NCBI RefSeq assembly: GCF_004331695.1
Contig: NZ_SJSL01000006.1
Coordinates: 1-64,000, forward strand
From: Pedobacter psychroterrae
GTDB lineage: Bacteria > Bacteroidota > Bacteroidia > Sphingobacteriales > Sphingobacteriaceae
Direction: 5' to 3'
DNA: 64,000 nt
The translations under genes and the position numbers were made by a program. The notes below the pieces were generated by a model that saw only the letters and a list, made by a program, of their open reading frames with translations, made no database searches and was not told the DNA's origin. Positions 25,271 through 35,084 of the stretch are shown here, piece by piece (the first letter of the stretch is position 1; each line of letters begins with the position of its first letter).

Positions 25271-26302
25271 TTACAAAGAGGCTCTTTTGGTATAGTAAAA
25301 AGGAACTTCCACGTGGCGCCTGCTATTGTCCAGTATTAAATTTGCAGCGATGGTACCCATAAACTTGAAATCGGTAGAGATGGTAGTGATGCCATTCAGA
25401 ATGATTTTCTTTAAGGGTGTTTCATTGTAAGAGATCACTCCTACGTCTTTTCCTACTTTGAGCTTCATCCCTATGATCCGCTCTATCAGGATCACCAGGT
25501 CATCTTCCATCAGGCTGATAAACACTTCGCCTTCAGCAATAGCCTCGGCAGAGATGTTGCTTACTACCTTGTGAGAAAACGCGTACTGCTGGCAAAAACG
25601 GTGAAAACCGCGCAGGATCTCCTTTGGGAAATAGCTTTTATCAGGAAAAATAATCTTCAATGTATGGTATTTGCTGAGATGAGAAAGCGCTTGTTCCAGG
25701 GCATCATAGATGTTCTTTTCAAAATTCTCGTAGGCAGCCGCATACTCTCCTTCCACACCTGCTATTCTTTTGTCGAGCAGGATCAGCTTCTCCTTTGGAA
25801 TGGTATTGATGATTTCCTGTGCATACTCTTCTCCTTCTATGAAATGCGGGATGATCACATAGTGTGAGTAATCCTCCTTTTGATTGGTCAGAAATTTCTT
25901 AAACAGTGTAAAATCATTGTTATAGATATAAAAATCAACAGATACTTCATCGCCGAGGGCGGCAATAAAGGCATCATACACGATCTTTTTATGTGAACTA
26001 AGCTTATTGAACAATAAAAAGACTTTTAATTTTCTTTTGAACTCTGTATTGGTAATGTAGTATCCCTTGCCCGGAACGGAATTGATGACCCCAATGTTCT
26101 TCAGATATTTATATCCTTTTTCTGCAGTATCCCTGGATATTTCCAGTTTATAACTCAGTTCGTTGATGGACGGCAGGAGGTCGTTCTTTTTCAGCTTACC
26201 CTGCTCTATGGTCTTGATGATGGCGCTGGAGAGCTGCAGGTATTTAGGCGTTGCCGAATCCCCGTCAATAACAATAAAGTCAAAAAAACTGGTCTTCTTC
26301 AT
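25271..26302 (-). CDS. GntR-family regulator with sugar-binding C-terminal domain
   Basis: A 343-residue repressor-type regulator. N-terminal winged helix (about 10-80) with IEQGKLKKNDLLPSINELSY, KLEISRDTAEKGYKYLKNIG and GVINSVPGKGYYITNTE; C-terminal part (about 95-340) resembles a periplasmic-binding-protein fold, the layout of Bacteroidota GntR/LacI hybrids. Its start codon shares the A of the upstream GH78 stop (TAATG at 26304-26300), so it is translationally coupled. It probably senses rhamnose or a derivative and controls the two GH78 genes and rhaT. Substrate inferred from context. Confidence 0.9.
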   Translation of the reverse strand: MKKTSFFDFIVIDGDSATPKYLQLSSAIIKTIEQGKLKKNDLLPSINELSYKLEISRDTAEKGYKYLKNIGVINSVPGKGYYITNTEFKRKLKVFLLFNKLSSHKKIVYDAFIAALGDEVSVDFYIYNNDFTLFKKFLTNQKEDYSHYVIIPHFIEGEEYAQEIINTIPKEKLILLDKRIAGVEGEYAAAYENFEKNIYDALEQALSHLSKYHTLKIIFPDKSYFPKEILRGFHRFCQQYAFSHKVVSNISAEAIAEGEVFISLMEDDLVILIERIIGMKLKVGKDVGVISYNETPLKKIILNGITTISTDFKFMGTIAANLILDNSRRHVEVPFYYTKRASL

Positions 26303-28980
26303 TATTTAATTTCAAATTGATATTTACCTGCGCCAATGTTTGTGGTGGCGGTTAGCAATTTTCCATCTTTGTAAGCTTTCTGCGTCCCGGTCAGGTTAAA
26401 CTGTACAGTAGCGGTGGAATTGGCAGGTACCGTAACATTGTATATCACCGCCGTTCCTGATCTTTTCCAGGATGACAAGATGGTGCCATAAGGGCCATCG
26501 TGACTGGCTTCAAAATGAGTAAGACCGCTTACAAAATTAGGTCTTAGCAGGATATTTTTAAAACCGGGATTGGCTTCGTCAATTTTAATTCCACCGAGGC
26601 CTTTGAAAAACCAGCCACCTATTTCGCCAAACATCATGTGGTTGTCGGAGATATCTCGTTCTGCCTTCATATCCCAGTTTTCTAACAGGGTTGTGGCTCC
26701 GTTCACAATCCACCATCCCCATGATGGGTAGGTATCCTGTGAGGCAAGTTTATAGGCTGTTTCTGCCTGTCCATTGTCACTCAGCGCATTTAACACCGCC
26801 TTTGCCCCCAATACACCTACGTCGATGTGCATGCCGTCCTGCGCCACTCTTTTGGCCAGGTTTTCTGCTACCCTGGCTTCCATGCCTTTTGGCACAATAC
26901 CCCATTGCAACGCCACGCTTAACTCTGTCTGCACGCCACTTCCATAGATCCCGGTAGCCGCGTTAAAGTATTTCTTGTTAATGGCCGACTTGATCTTTTC
27001 AGCCAAGGTGGTGTAATAAGCATGGTCTGCCTGCTTGCCAAACAATTTGGCAGCTTTGGCAAGAATGGTAGCGTCTACGTAGTAGTAGACTGATGAGGTA
27101 TATTCCAGTGAGGAGGTAGACTTAACCGGCACCCAGTCGCCACGACCAAAGGAAGTCAGGCCTTCCGGACTGATCTGCTGGATATAACCCACATATTTTT
27201 TAATGCTGTTGTACGAATCAGAAAGCAGCTTGCTATCGCCATAAAACTGATAAATCTCCCATGGAATGATGGCAATGGTACTGGTCCAGTCCGTTCCGTT
27301 GGCCGATCCATAACCCCAGCCACCTGTAGGAATAATATCTGGCAATACGCCGTTTGGCTGCTGCTCATCTCTGTGATCTGCCAGCCACTTTTCGTAAATG
27401 GTGATCCCGTCAAAATTGTACAGACCTGTTTCTATGGCAAAATGTCCGTCACCTGTCCAGCCATTCTTTTCGCGCTGCGGACAGTCGGTCGGATAACCCA
27501 TCAGATTGGACAGATAGGAGTTGTTTGTAGCCCACCACAACCTGTCTACCAATGGATTAGACGAACTGATCTTGCCGGTTGGCGCTACATCGCTGTGCAT
27601 AAAATAGCCGGTAATGCTTTCTTTGGTCAGCGCAACAGGCTTGCTGCTCGTTACTTCTACATACCGGAAGCCCTTGTAGTTGAACTTAGGCATAAATTCT
27701 ACCTCGCCTTTGCCGTCCAGCGTGATGATGTCTGTCTGAAAGGGATCAGATTTATCTTTAGGACGATGGTATACATCAATATTCGTCAGGTCTACCCTGC
27801 CGTCTTTATATACCCGTTCACCATGTTTAAGGCGGAGTACTGTACCGCTTTCTCCGCTTACGCGGATGCGGGTCACACCTGCAATGTTTCTGCCCAGATC
27901 AAATACATAGGTGGTATCGTTAAACTTTTTCAGTGACTTTACTGGCATCTCTTCTACATTGCGGATGGGCTGCATGGCCTGGCTAACAATGTTGTTGGAT
28001 GGTGCCGCGCGCAGTGTAATGCCATGCCACTTTTTATCATCAAAATCGACAGTGTTCCATCCTGGTTGTTCCAGTCTGGCATCGTGATGCTCTGCGGTGT
28101 AGATGCTGTTCAGTACTATCGGACTCGAGCTTGTTCTCCAGTCGCCATTGGAAGTAACCAGCGCGGTAGTCCCGTCTTCATAAGTAATCCGCATATCCAG
28201 ACAAAACGTAGGCCTTGCCCTCCAGGGTGCGTTATGAAAGTCCCATACTCCGATAGACTGATGGTTATACCAGCCATTGCCCAGCAATACGCCCACTGCA
28301 TTTTTACCGCTTTGCAACTGCGTGGTGATGTCATAAGTGACGTACATGGTACGCCTGTCGAAACGGGTATACATCGGGTCAAGGCGGTGATTCCCTACCT
28401 TTTTCCCATTTAGATAAAGTTCATACAATCCGCCAACGGCGATATATGCCCTTGCAGATTTGATTTTCTTTGGCGTGTCAAATACCTTTCTGAAATACGG
28501 GGCAGGCAGGGTGTTGATGTCATTTCTGTCGCTGATCCAGGTACCTCTCCAGTTTTCCATCTTCATCATTCCGGTTTCAAAACTGGAAACAGCTGGCGTG
28601 ACAGGCTTGCCATCTTTGTCCCATACCTCAACCATCCAGTAGTATTTGGTAAAGGGTTCGAGCACCTTGCCATTATAAATAAGTAAGCTGGATGATGACA
28701 TAATTTTACCAGAATCCCATATCAATCCTTTTTTACCTGCTGCAGCAGCCGAGTCTTTACTAACATAAATACGATAGGCCGTCTGTTTGGCTCCCTGCCT
28801 GGCATCATTTAACTGCCAGGATAAGCGCGGATTAGCCGCGTCAATGCCCAGTGGTCTGATCAGGTGCTCACACTCAAGTGCAGATGGCTGTATTGCTGCA
28901 AAGCCATATACCTTTTGGGTAAATGGCAGCAGGATAAACATTATTAAAAGCGCATTGAGGGATTTATTTAAAAAATTCAT
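26302..28980 (-). CDS. GH78 alpha-L-rhamnosidase
   Basis: An 892-residue exported enzyme removing terminal alpha-L-rhamnose. Signal peptide about 1-26. Order of parts: N-terminal Fn3-like domain with IRPLGIDAANPRLSWQLND, accessory beta domains (LYELYLNGKKVGNHRLDPMY, the rhamnosidase N domain), an (alpha/alpha)6 catalytic domain with DCPQREKNGWTGDGH (conserved acids Asp, Glu and Asp) and TTLLENWDMK, and a C-terminal beta domain. All expected acids are visible. It follows the other GH78 gene by 35 bases; the two are only distantly alike, so they probably act on different linkages. Confidence 0.95.
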   Translation of the reverse strand: MNFLNKSLNALLIMFILLPFTQKVYGFAAIQPSALECEHLIRPLGIDAANPRLSWQLNDARQGAKQTAYRIYVSKDSAAAAGKKGLIWDSGKIMSSSSLLIYNGKVLEPFTKYYWMVEVWDKDGKPVTPAVSSFETGMMKMENWRGTWISDRNDINTLPAPYFRKVFDTPKKIKSARAYIAVGGLYELYLNGKKVGNHRLDPMYTRFDRRTMYVTYDITTQLQSGKNAVGVLLGNGWYNHQSIGVWDFHNAPWRARPTFCLDMRITYEDGTTALVTSNGDWRTSSSPIVLNSIYTAEHHDARLEQPGWNTVDFDDKKWHGITLRAAPSNNIVSQAMQPIRNVEEMPVKSLKKFNDTTYVFDLGRNIAGVTRIRVSGESGTVLRLKHGERVYKDGRVDLTNIDVYHRPKDKSDPFQTDIITLDGKGEVEFMPKFNYKGFRYVEVTSSKPVALTKESITGYFMHSDVAPTGKISSSNPLVDRLWWATNNSYLSNLMGYPTDCPQREKNGWTGDGHFAIETGLYNFDGITIYEKWLADHRDEQQPNGVLPDIIPTGGWGYGSANGTDWTSTIAIIPWEIYQFYGDSKLLSDSYNSIKKYVGYIQQISPEGLTSFGRGDWVPVKSTSSLEYTSSVYYYVDATILAKAAKLFGKQADHAYYTTLAEKIKSAINKKYFNAATGIYGSGVQTELSVALQWGIVPKGMEARVAENLAKRVAQDGMHIDVGVLGAKAVLNALSDNGQAETAYKLASQDTYPSWGWWIVNGATTLLENWDMKAERDISDNHMMFGEIGGWFFKGLGGIKIDEANPGFKNILLRPNFVSGLTHFEASHDGPYGTILSSWKRSGTAVIYNVTVPANSTATVQFNLTGTQKAYKDGKLLTATTNIGAGKYQFEIK

Positions 28981-29015
28981 GTTATTATATGTTGTACCGC
29001 AACTATCTAATTCTC

Positions 29016-31745
29016 TTACTTAGCACTGCCTTCCGGCACATTGCATTCAAAGTGATAGCTTCCAGAGCCAATTTCTGATTTATTAGTGAGTTGTTCGCCA
29101 TCTTTAAAGGCGCCACCCGGTAATATTACCGTTGCAGTAGCATTTGCAGGAATGACAACATCCAACTTAAATACCCCATTCTCTATTTTCCAGGATGAAC
29201 GTACCGGTCCATATGGTGTACTCAGCTCAGCCGAAACAGAGCTGATCTTGCGACCTGGTTTAGGTGCAATGATTATCTTTTTGTAGCCCGGTGCAGAAGG
29301 ATCTGAATTGATACCGGCCATGTTGCGGTACATCCAATCGCCGATGGCACCGTAGGCGTAATGGTTGTAAGAGTTCATGTCCGGTGTCTGGAAACTTCCG
29401 TTTGGCTTAATTCCATCCCATCGTTCCCATATCGTGGTAGCACCCATTTTGACAGGATATAACCACGAAGGGTAGCTCTCCTGCATCAGTAAATCGTAAG
29501 CTACCTCGTTGTGGGCAAAGCGCGTAAGCACATGACAGAGGTATGGTGTGCCTAAAAAGCCGGTTGTAAGGTGATTGCCATAGCTGCGGATGTTCTCTAC
29601 CAGACGGTCTGCGGCTTGGTTTCTCATGCTTTCCGGCAGCATATCAAACTGCAATGCCAGTACATAGGCCGTTTGGGTAGACGAAATCAGCCTCCCTCCC
29701 GGTGTCATATATTCTTTTACATAAGCAGTCTTTATATCAGTAAGCAACTTGCTGTATTTGTCTGCAATATCATTCTTTCCCAGTACTTTCGCTGCGTCAA
29801 TCATGATCTGTACAGAATTGGCATAAAAACATTGCGCGATCATATATTTATCTGTTACTGCCGCACGGCCGTCATTGTCATCATCTGGTCTGTAAAACAG
29901 CCAGTCGCCAAAGTGAAAGCCTGTATTCCAGAGGTTGTTTTTTGATTTTGAGGTCATAAACTCTACCCATGCCGTCATGCTGTCAAACTGTGCTTCAAGA
30001 ATGCGTTTATCGCCATAAGCCTGGTACATTGACCATGGAATGATGGTGCCAACATCTGCCCATCCTGTTGCACCGGCATCGTTTGGACCAAGCACATCCG
30101 GCACCACAAAAGGAATGCTGCCATTCTTATGCTGATCTGCCTTTACATCTTTCATCCATTTGGTAAAAAATCCAGAAACATCCATATTATAGGCTGCTGT
30201 ATTGGCAAATGCCTGCGCATCTCCTGTCCAGCCCAAACGCTCATCGCGCTGCGGACAGTCGGTAGGTACATCTACAAAATTGCCTTTTTGTCCCCATTGA
30301 ATATTGTGCTGCAACTGGTTCAGCAATGGGTTGGAAGTAGTAAACTTACCAGTAGCCTTCATATCAGAGTAAACCGCTACAGCAGTCAGGTCTTCCGGTT
30401 TTAGTTCACCAGGATAGCCTTCTACCTGCACATATCTGAAACCCTGAAAGGTAAAATGCGGCTCAAATACCTGGTCGGTATCACCTTTCAAAATATAAAC
30501 ATCCTGAGCTTTGGCAGAACGCAGGTTTACGGTATAAAAATTACCTTCCTTAGTCAATACCTCGGCATGACTTAAGGTAATTTTTGTACCTGCGGAGCCT
30601 TTGGCTTTCAGCATTACCCAGCCTACCAGATTCTGTCCGAAATCAACTACTGTTTCGCCTTTAGGTGTTTTAAAGATCTTCAATGCTTTGAACTCTTCAT
30701 GTTTTTTTACCTCTGGTCCGCTCATGCCTACCAGCTGTTCTGTTCCTTTTTCAAGTATCCTTACGGCTTTCCATTCTGCATCTTCTGCATAGCCAACGCT
30801 GTTCCAGCCTGCTTTCTCCAGTCTTGCATCATAGATCTCCCCGTCATAGATATCTGAAAACACGATTGGCCCATAAGCAGTTTTCCAGTTTTCATCGGTC
30901 TGCAGGGTTTCTTTACTGCCATCAGTATAAACAACCTCAACCTGCATCAGCAGCCCTCTGGTATCACCATAAAAATTACGCTGGTGGCCAAATCCTATCC
31001 TGCCTTTGTACCAGCCATTTCCGAGTGTTACCCCTATGGCATTATTACCCGCTGTCAAATATCCGGTTACGTCGTAAACCTGGTATTGCAAATGCTTTTT
31101 ATAACTCGTCCATCCCGGAGCAAAATAACTATCGCCTACTCGCTTACCATTGATATTTGCTTCATACAATCCCTTGGCGGTGATATAAGCTAGTGCAGAT
31201 TTTACCTGTTTTTTCAAATTAAATTCTTTTCTGAACAAAGGACTTTTGGCCGAGGTATCGGTGGTTCCGACTGTGATCCATTTGGCGGTCCAGTCTGTCG
31301 GTTTTAGTCCCGTTTGCCAGTACTGTACCTGGCTCCAGGCCGAGGTATTCCCATGATTGTCCTTTATTCTCACCTGCCAGTAATAGCGAGTTTTAGACTG
31401 CAGTTCGGGGCCATCATAAGCGACCAATACTGACTGTTCACTATTTTTATTACCTTTCCAGAAGATCTTTTTACCTGATGAAAGCGCAGCCTGGTCAGTA
31501 CCTACCCTGATCTCGTAGGAAGTCTGAACGGTATTTTTTATGGCTGTGCTGATCTTCCAGCTCATCCGTGGTGCGCTGGCATCTACAGACATTGGATTGT
31601 CCTGATGCTCGACCTGAAGGCCTGTTAATTTTATTTTCTGTGCTGCTGCATTTTGTGTAAATGCGATAAAATTCACTATCAGCAATGCTGCAAGGACTGA
31701 TACTTGCAGTAGCCGTTGGGTGCTGTGTGGTAATATACGGTTCAT
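29016..31745 (-). CDS. GH78 alpha-L-rhamnosidase, first gene of the locus
   Basis: A 909-residue exported enzyme. The frame is open to 31778, but the ATG at 31745 directly precedes the signal peptide (about 1-36, ending AAAQ) and is chosen. Layout as in the neighbour: Fn3-like N domain (LTGLQVEHQDNPMSVDASAP), accessory domains (ALAYITAKGLYEANINGKRV), catalytic domain with DCPQRDERLGWTGDAQAFA and TTIWERWDGI, and C-terminal beta domain with NHYAYGAIGDWMYRNMAGI. It matches the classic GH78 signature better than the second enzyme. Likely periplasmic or surface-located; no SusCD pair lies in this locus. Confidence 0.95.
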   Translation of the reverse strand: MNRILPHSTQRLLQVSVLAALLIVNFIAFTQNAAAQKIKLTGLQVEHQDNPMSVDASAPRMSWKISTAIKNTVQTSYEIRVGTDQAALSSGKKIFWKGNKNSEQSVLVAYDGPELQSKTRYYWQVRIKDNHGNTSAWSQVQYWQTGLKPTDWTAKWITVGTTDTSAKSPLFRKEFNLKKQVKSALAYITAKGLYEANINGKRVGDSYFAPGWTSYKKHLQYQVYDVTGYLTAGNNAIGVTLGNGWYKGRIGFGHQRNFYGDTRGLLMQVEVVYTDGSKETLQTDENWKTAYGPIVFSDIYDGEIYDARLEKAGWNSVGYAEDAEWKAVRILEKGTEQLVGMSGPEVKKHEEFKALKIFKTPKGETVVDFGQNLVGWVMLKAKGSAGTKITLSHAEVLTKEGNFYTVNLRSAKAQDVYILKGDTDQVFEPHFTFQGFRYVQVEGYPGELKPEDLTAVAVYSDMKATGKFTTSNPLLNQLQHNIQWGQKGNFVDVPTDCPQRDERLGWTGDAQAFANTAAYNMDVSGFFTKWMKDVKADQHKNGSIPFVVPDVLGPNDAGATGWADVGTIIPWSMYQAYGDKRILEAQFDSMTAWVEFMTSKSKNNLWNTGFHFGDWLFYRPDDDNDGRAAVTDKYMIAQCFYANSVQIMIDAAKVLGKNDIADKYSKLLTDIKTAYVKEYMTPGGRLISSTQTAYVLALQFDMLPESMRNQAADRLVENIRSYGNHLTTGFLGTPYLCHVLTRFAHNEVAYDLLMQESYPSWLYPVKMGATTIWERWDGIKPNGSFQTPDMNSYNHYAYGAIGDWMYRNMAGINSDPSAPGYKKIIIAPKPGRKISSVSAELSTPYGPVRSSWKIENGVFKLDVVIPANATATVILPGGAFKDGEQLTNKSEIGSGSYHFECNVPEGSAK

Positions 31746-31957
31746 AATGGTTAATTGGTACGCTACTAGTATCCGCAATTATTTCCGGATTGGCATCATG
31801 CACTGTCCTGCTCTGTCTCTGGCCCGGCATTACCGCAAATGAACCTAATCCAACAAAACACCAGATAATCACGAAGATAGATGTTAATTTAACAATTTAA
31901 CCAAAACCATTTAGGCACTCGCTGGTTATACAATTGTTTTACCTATTAAATATAACT

Positions 31958-32329
31958 ATGGCATCAGCTATGAAAAGCATATTTGTTATCGAGGATAATG
32001 AAGACATTGGTTTCATCCTGGACTATTTTCTTAGAGAAGAAGGGTTCAAGGTGCGGCTATTCGCAAGAGCAGAAGATTTTACAAAGGCATTTAAACACGA
32101 AGTACCGGATATTTTTCTGGTAGATGTAATGCTACCCGATGGTGACGGAATTGACCTTTGCAATTTAATAAAGCATGATTCAAGGTCAGCTGAAGTACCG
32201 GTACTGATCATGTCTGCACACTCCGATGAGGCGGCCGTAAAAAGATGTAAAGCGGAGGAATTCATCCCTAAACCTTTTGACCTTATTGAGCTGGGAAATA
32301 CGATCAATACCTATTTGGCTGCTAGTTAG
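31958..32329 (+). CDS. Stand-alone response regulator receiver protein
   Basis: A single receiver domain of about 123 residues with no output domain. Acidic pair EDNED, phospho-acceptor Asp56 in FLVDVMLPDGDG, the switch Ser in LIMSAHS and the conserved Lys in FIPKPF are all present, so it should accept phosphate. The frame opens at 31934; ATG 31958 or 31970 are the likely starts. No histidine kinase is adjacent. Its last 8 bases overlap the end of the convergent FGE gene, so its transcript runs antisense into that gene unless stopped inside it. Confidence 0.88.
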   Translation: MASAMKSIFVIEDNEDIGFILDYFLREEGFKVRLFARAEDFTKAFKHEVPDIFLVDVMLPDGDGIDLCNLIKHDSRSAEVPVLIMSAHSDEAAVKRCKAEEFIPKPFDLIELGNTINTYLAAS

Positions 32330-33314
32330 GGCTTACACACCTGAATCCGGTATTTTCCAATCCCGTATCCCTGGATGATTTCATCCTGGCTGTTACCTTA
32401 TAGCCCTGGCAATAGCTGTCATTGCACATGAAAGAGCCGCCCCGAATTACTTTCTCTGAAGGTGCTGAACCCTGAAGTCCTGTTGTATACCAGTCCCTGC
32501 ACCATTCCCAAACGTTGCCAGCCATATCGTATAGTCCATAGCCATTGGGCTTAAATTGCTTTACTGCTGCAAGTCCGTAAAATCCGTCCCAATTGGTATT
32601 GCGGAGCGGAAAATTACCCTGCCAGGTATTGGCCTTGGGCTTGCCACTTTCAATAGGTTCATCACCCCATGGAAAGGGTTTATCGGCCAAACCTCCCCTG
32701 CTGGCAAATTCCCATTCTGCTTCTGTAGGCAAGCGCTTACCTGCCCATTTGGCGTAAGCCGTGCAATCATCCCAGGATACCTGTACTACCGGATAGTCAT
32801 CTTTCTTATCTATATCGCTCTTTGGTCCCTGGGGATGTTTCCAGCTTGCGCCTTTTGTCCACCTCCACCATTGTCCGGGATCACTGAGGCCATTTACCTG
32901 TCGCGGCGAATGAAATACCAGCGAGGCTGCTACAAGCAGGCTATCATGCGGTTTGGGTGTTCCGGGTGGCATTTGTTCCTTCAATTCTTCCCAATCCGGC
33001 GCCTTCTCTGCCGTTGTGATATAGCCTGTGGCTTGTACAAATTTCCTGAACTGTGCATTCGTAACTTCATGAACATCTATCCAAAATTCGGAAGTAGATT
33101 TACCTTTAGGGATTTGAACCATGCCTTCGTGACTGGCCTTTCCTCTTGCTATGCGCAGACTGTCCAGACCCACTCCATACCTTTTTGGGAGCCCATCCGA
33201 ACAGGAGGCGAATGAATCGGCGGCAGTTTGATTCAGGGTACTGCTATCTTTCTCAGTTGAATTGCAGGCTATCATAAAAGGCACAGCAAAAAATAGTATC
33301 CTTATGCTCCGCAT
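32322..33314 (-). CDS. Formylglycine-generating enzyme (FGE/SUMF1), predicted lipoprotein
   Basis: A 330-residue oxygen-dependent sulfatase-maturing enzyme. The frame opens further upstream, but ATG 33314 shares its A with the stop of the sulfatase gene (TAATG) and is followed by a signal peptide with lipobox-like FMIAC (Cys about 18). The SUMF1 fold shows in SEFWIDVHEVTNAQFRKFV, RLPTEAEWEFASRGG and MAGNVWEWCRDWY. The two active-site cysteines are in SFMCNDSYC (Cys297, Cys302), with the spacing of human FGE Cys336/Cys341, followed by GFRC. It is therefore a true FGE, not a general SUMF1-like protein. Location outside the cytoplasm is a prediction. Confidence 0.9.
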   Translation of the reverse strand: MRSIRILFFAVPFMIACNSTEKDSSTLNQTAADSFASCSDGLPKRYGVGLDSLRIARGKASHEGMVQIPKGKSTSEFWIDVHEVTNAQFRKFVQATGYITTAEKAPDWEELKEQMPPGTPKPHDSLLVAASLVFHSPRQVNGLSDPGQWWRWTKGASWKHPQGPKSDIDKKDDYPVVQVSWDDCTAYAKWAGKRLPTEAEWEFASRGGLADKPFPWGDEPIESGKPKANTWQGNFPLRNTNWDGFYGLAAVKQFKPNGYGLYDMAGNVWEWCRDWYTTGLQGSAPSEKVIRGGSFMCNDSYCQGYKVTARMKSSRDTGLENTGFRCVSPN

Positions 33315-35017
33315 TATCTGGCTTTTTGCTTTGGTAAAACATGATTTTGAAGCGCCCATTCCTGCCACTTCTTATGGAGTTCTTTTACTTTCCCGGGGTA
33401 TTGTGCCGCCAGGTCATTCAACTCGCTTTCATCATCCTTTACGCGGTATAGGTGCCAGCTGGTATCTGAAGATAAAGAAACCATCTTCCATTCTTTAGAC
33501 CTGACAGACCGTGCATTGTAATGCTCATTGAACAAGTACTCGTGACCGATGCTTTTTTTACCTTTAAATGCTGGCGCAAAGCTCAGTCCCTGCATGGGCT
33601 TTATTTGATTTCCTTTATATACTTCCGGATATTTGGCCCCTGCAAGGTCAGCAAAAGTAGCCATGAAATCCATCACATGGCCGGTATGATCTGTCATAGA
33701 TCCTTTTTTAGCAGTAATGCCTTTAGGCCAGAAGGCGATCATCGGCGTCCGTACCCCACCTTCATACGATTGTTCCTTGGCGAAGCGATACGGGGTATTG
33801 GCTACATTGGCCCAGCGCTGGCCTATAGAAGCAAAGGTTGTTTGCGGGCCTGGAAATACTTTCTTATTTACCGGATAGACAATCTCTCTGCCATCCCTGG
33901 TTTCACCCGGTCGGTCAAATCCCTTTCCGTAGCGGGAGCAGTCTTCGGGACTGGCGCCGTTATCACTCAGGAATACAATCAGCGTATTATCTAATTGCCC
34001 TGTCTCTTTCAATGCAGCAATCATCCGGCCTATGCCCTGGTCCATACGGTCTATCATGGCCGCATGAACTGCCATAGCCCTGGCTCCCCATTCTTTATCC
34101 GGATTGTCCTCCCATTGCAGGTCGTCATTTATCCTTGGGGAGATTTTGGTAGTAACCGAATCTATCAGACCGGATTTTAGCATACGATCGTACCTCGCCT
34201 TGCGGATAACATCCCATCCAGCTTTATAAGTGTCTTTATACTTTTCTATATCTTCCGGCAAAGCCTGCAAAGGCCAGTGCGGGGCATTTTGTGCTACATA
34301 CAAGAAGAACGGTTTGTCGCCTTTACTGAATTCTTTAATATATGCGGTGGCAGAATCGCTGATCGCATCGGTATGGTAATAATCTTTAGGTACGGTGTTA
34401 ATCGGTGTAGTTCCGCTCACCAGACTAAAGGGATCAAAAAAATCTACTACGCCCCACAGCGTTCCAAAGAATTTCTCAAAGCCTCTGTTGGTCGGATATT
34501 GTTCTATCGGAGAAAATAATGGATGTTTGGTTTTGTGGTTCAGCCAGTCCAGCTGGGCTTGTGGGGTGGCTTGTTCAACAGTATTTGACACATGCCATTT
34601 GCCTGACATGGCGGTCCTGTATCCGGCGTCTTTAAGCACCTCAGCCAGTGTGACCGCATCTTTGCCCAGCGCTCCTCTATAACCTTCCATATTTCGGTCG
34701 GCCGTCATTTCACCTATGCCGGCATTGTGGTTGTATAGCCCGGTTAGCAATGCGGCCCTCGATGGGCAACAACGGGAAGTATTATAAAACTTTTTGAACC
34801 TAAGCCCATTTGCAGCCAGATAATCAAGATTAGGGGTGTTGATTTCCCCACCATAGCAACCCAGGTCTGAATAACCAAGGTCATCGGCCATGATGAGTAC
34901 AATGTTTGGCCGCAAATCTTTTTTAGGTGCAGGTTTGTTAGTATAGGTAACAGTGAAGGCCATTATGATCATCGGTACCAGAACACATAAAAACCTGAGG
35001 GTATTTTTTAATAGCAT
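33314..35017 (-). CDS. Exported arylsulfatase-type sulfatase
   Basis: A 567-residue sulfatase of the alkaline-phosphatase superfamily. The frame is open to 35125; ATG 35017 (MLLKNTLRF) gives an N-terminal signal peptide and is chosen. The metal-binding LIMADDLGYSDLGCYGG and the modification site RCCPSRAALLTG are present; the first Cys of C-C-P-S-R (about Cys83) is the residue converted to formylglycine. Later motifs GKWHVS, NAPHWPLQA and FLSDNGASPE complete the active site. The FGE gene follows with a stop-start overlap. Substrate not predictable; a sulfated sugar is possible given the nearby rhamnosidases. Confidence 0.95.
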   Translation of the reverse strand: MLLKNTLRFLCVLVPMIIMAFTVTYTNKPAPKKDLRPNIVLIMADDLGYSDLGCYGGEINTPNLDYLAANGLRFKKFYNTSRCCPSRAALLTGLYNHNAGIGEMTADRNMEGYRGALGKDAVTLAEVLKDAGYRTAMSGKWHVSNTVEQATPQAQLDWLNHKTKHPLFSPIEQYPTNRGFEKFFGTLWGVVDFFDPFSLVSGTTPINTVPKDYYHTDAISDSATAYIKEFSKGDKPFFLYVAQNAPHWPLQALPEDIEKYKDTYKAGWDVIRKARYDRMLKSGLIDSVTTKISPRINDDLQWEDNPDKEWGARAMAVHAAMIDRMDQGIGRMIAALKETGQLDNTLIVFLSDNGASPEDCSRYGKGFDRPGETRDGREIVYPVNKKVFPGPQTTFASIGQRWANVANTPYRFAKEQSYEGGVRTPMIAFWPKGITAKKGSMTDHTGHVMDFMATFADLAGAKYPEVYKGNQIKPMQGLSFAPAFKGKKSIGHEYLFNEHYNARSVRSKEWKMVSLSSDTSWHLYRVKDDESELNDLAAQYPGKVKELHKKWQEWALQNHVLPKQKAR

Positions 35018-35084
35018 AAGGTTTGGCGCTTTGTAACACACGCTAAAACCAAAGTTAACAGATTCGCGCCTCTTTATATCATTC

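Noticed and set aside
27373..27936. 187-codon plus-strand frame opposite the GH78 gene
   Set aside because: Lies wholly within a complete GH78 gene and has no domain signs.
31495..31872. 125-codon minus-strand frame at the 5' end of the first GH78 gene
   Set aside because: Overlaps the signal peptide and N domain of GH78 in another frame; its sequence is low in hydrophobic core residues.
32556..33215. 219-codon plus-strand frame opposite the FGE gene
   Set aside because: The minus-strand frame has all FGE motifs; the opposite one has a composition typical of a shadow frame (Cys, Arg, Tyr, Pro-rich).
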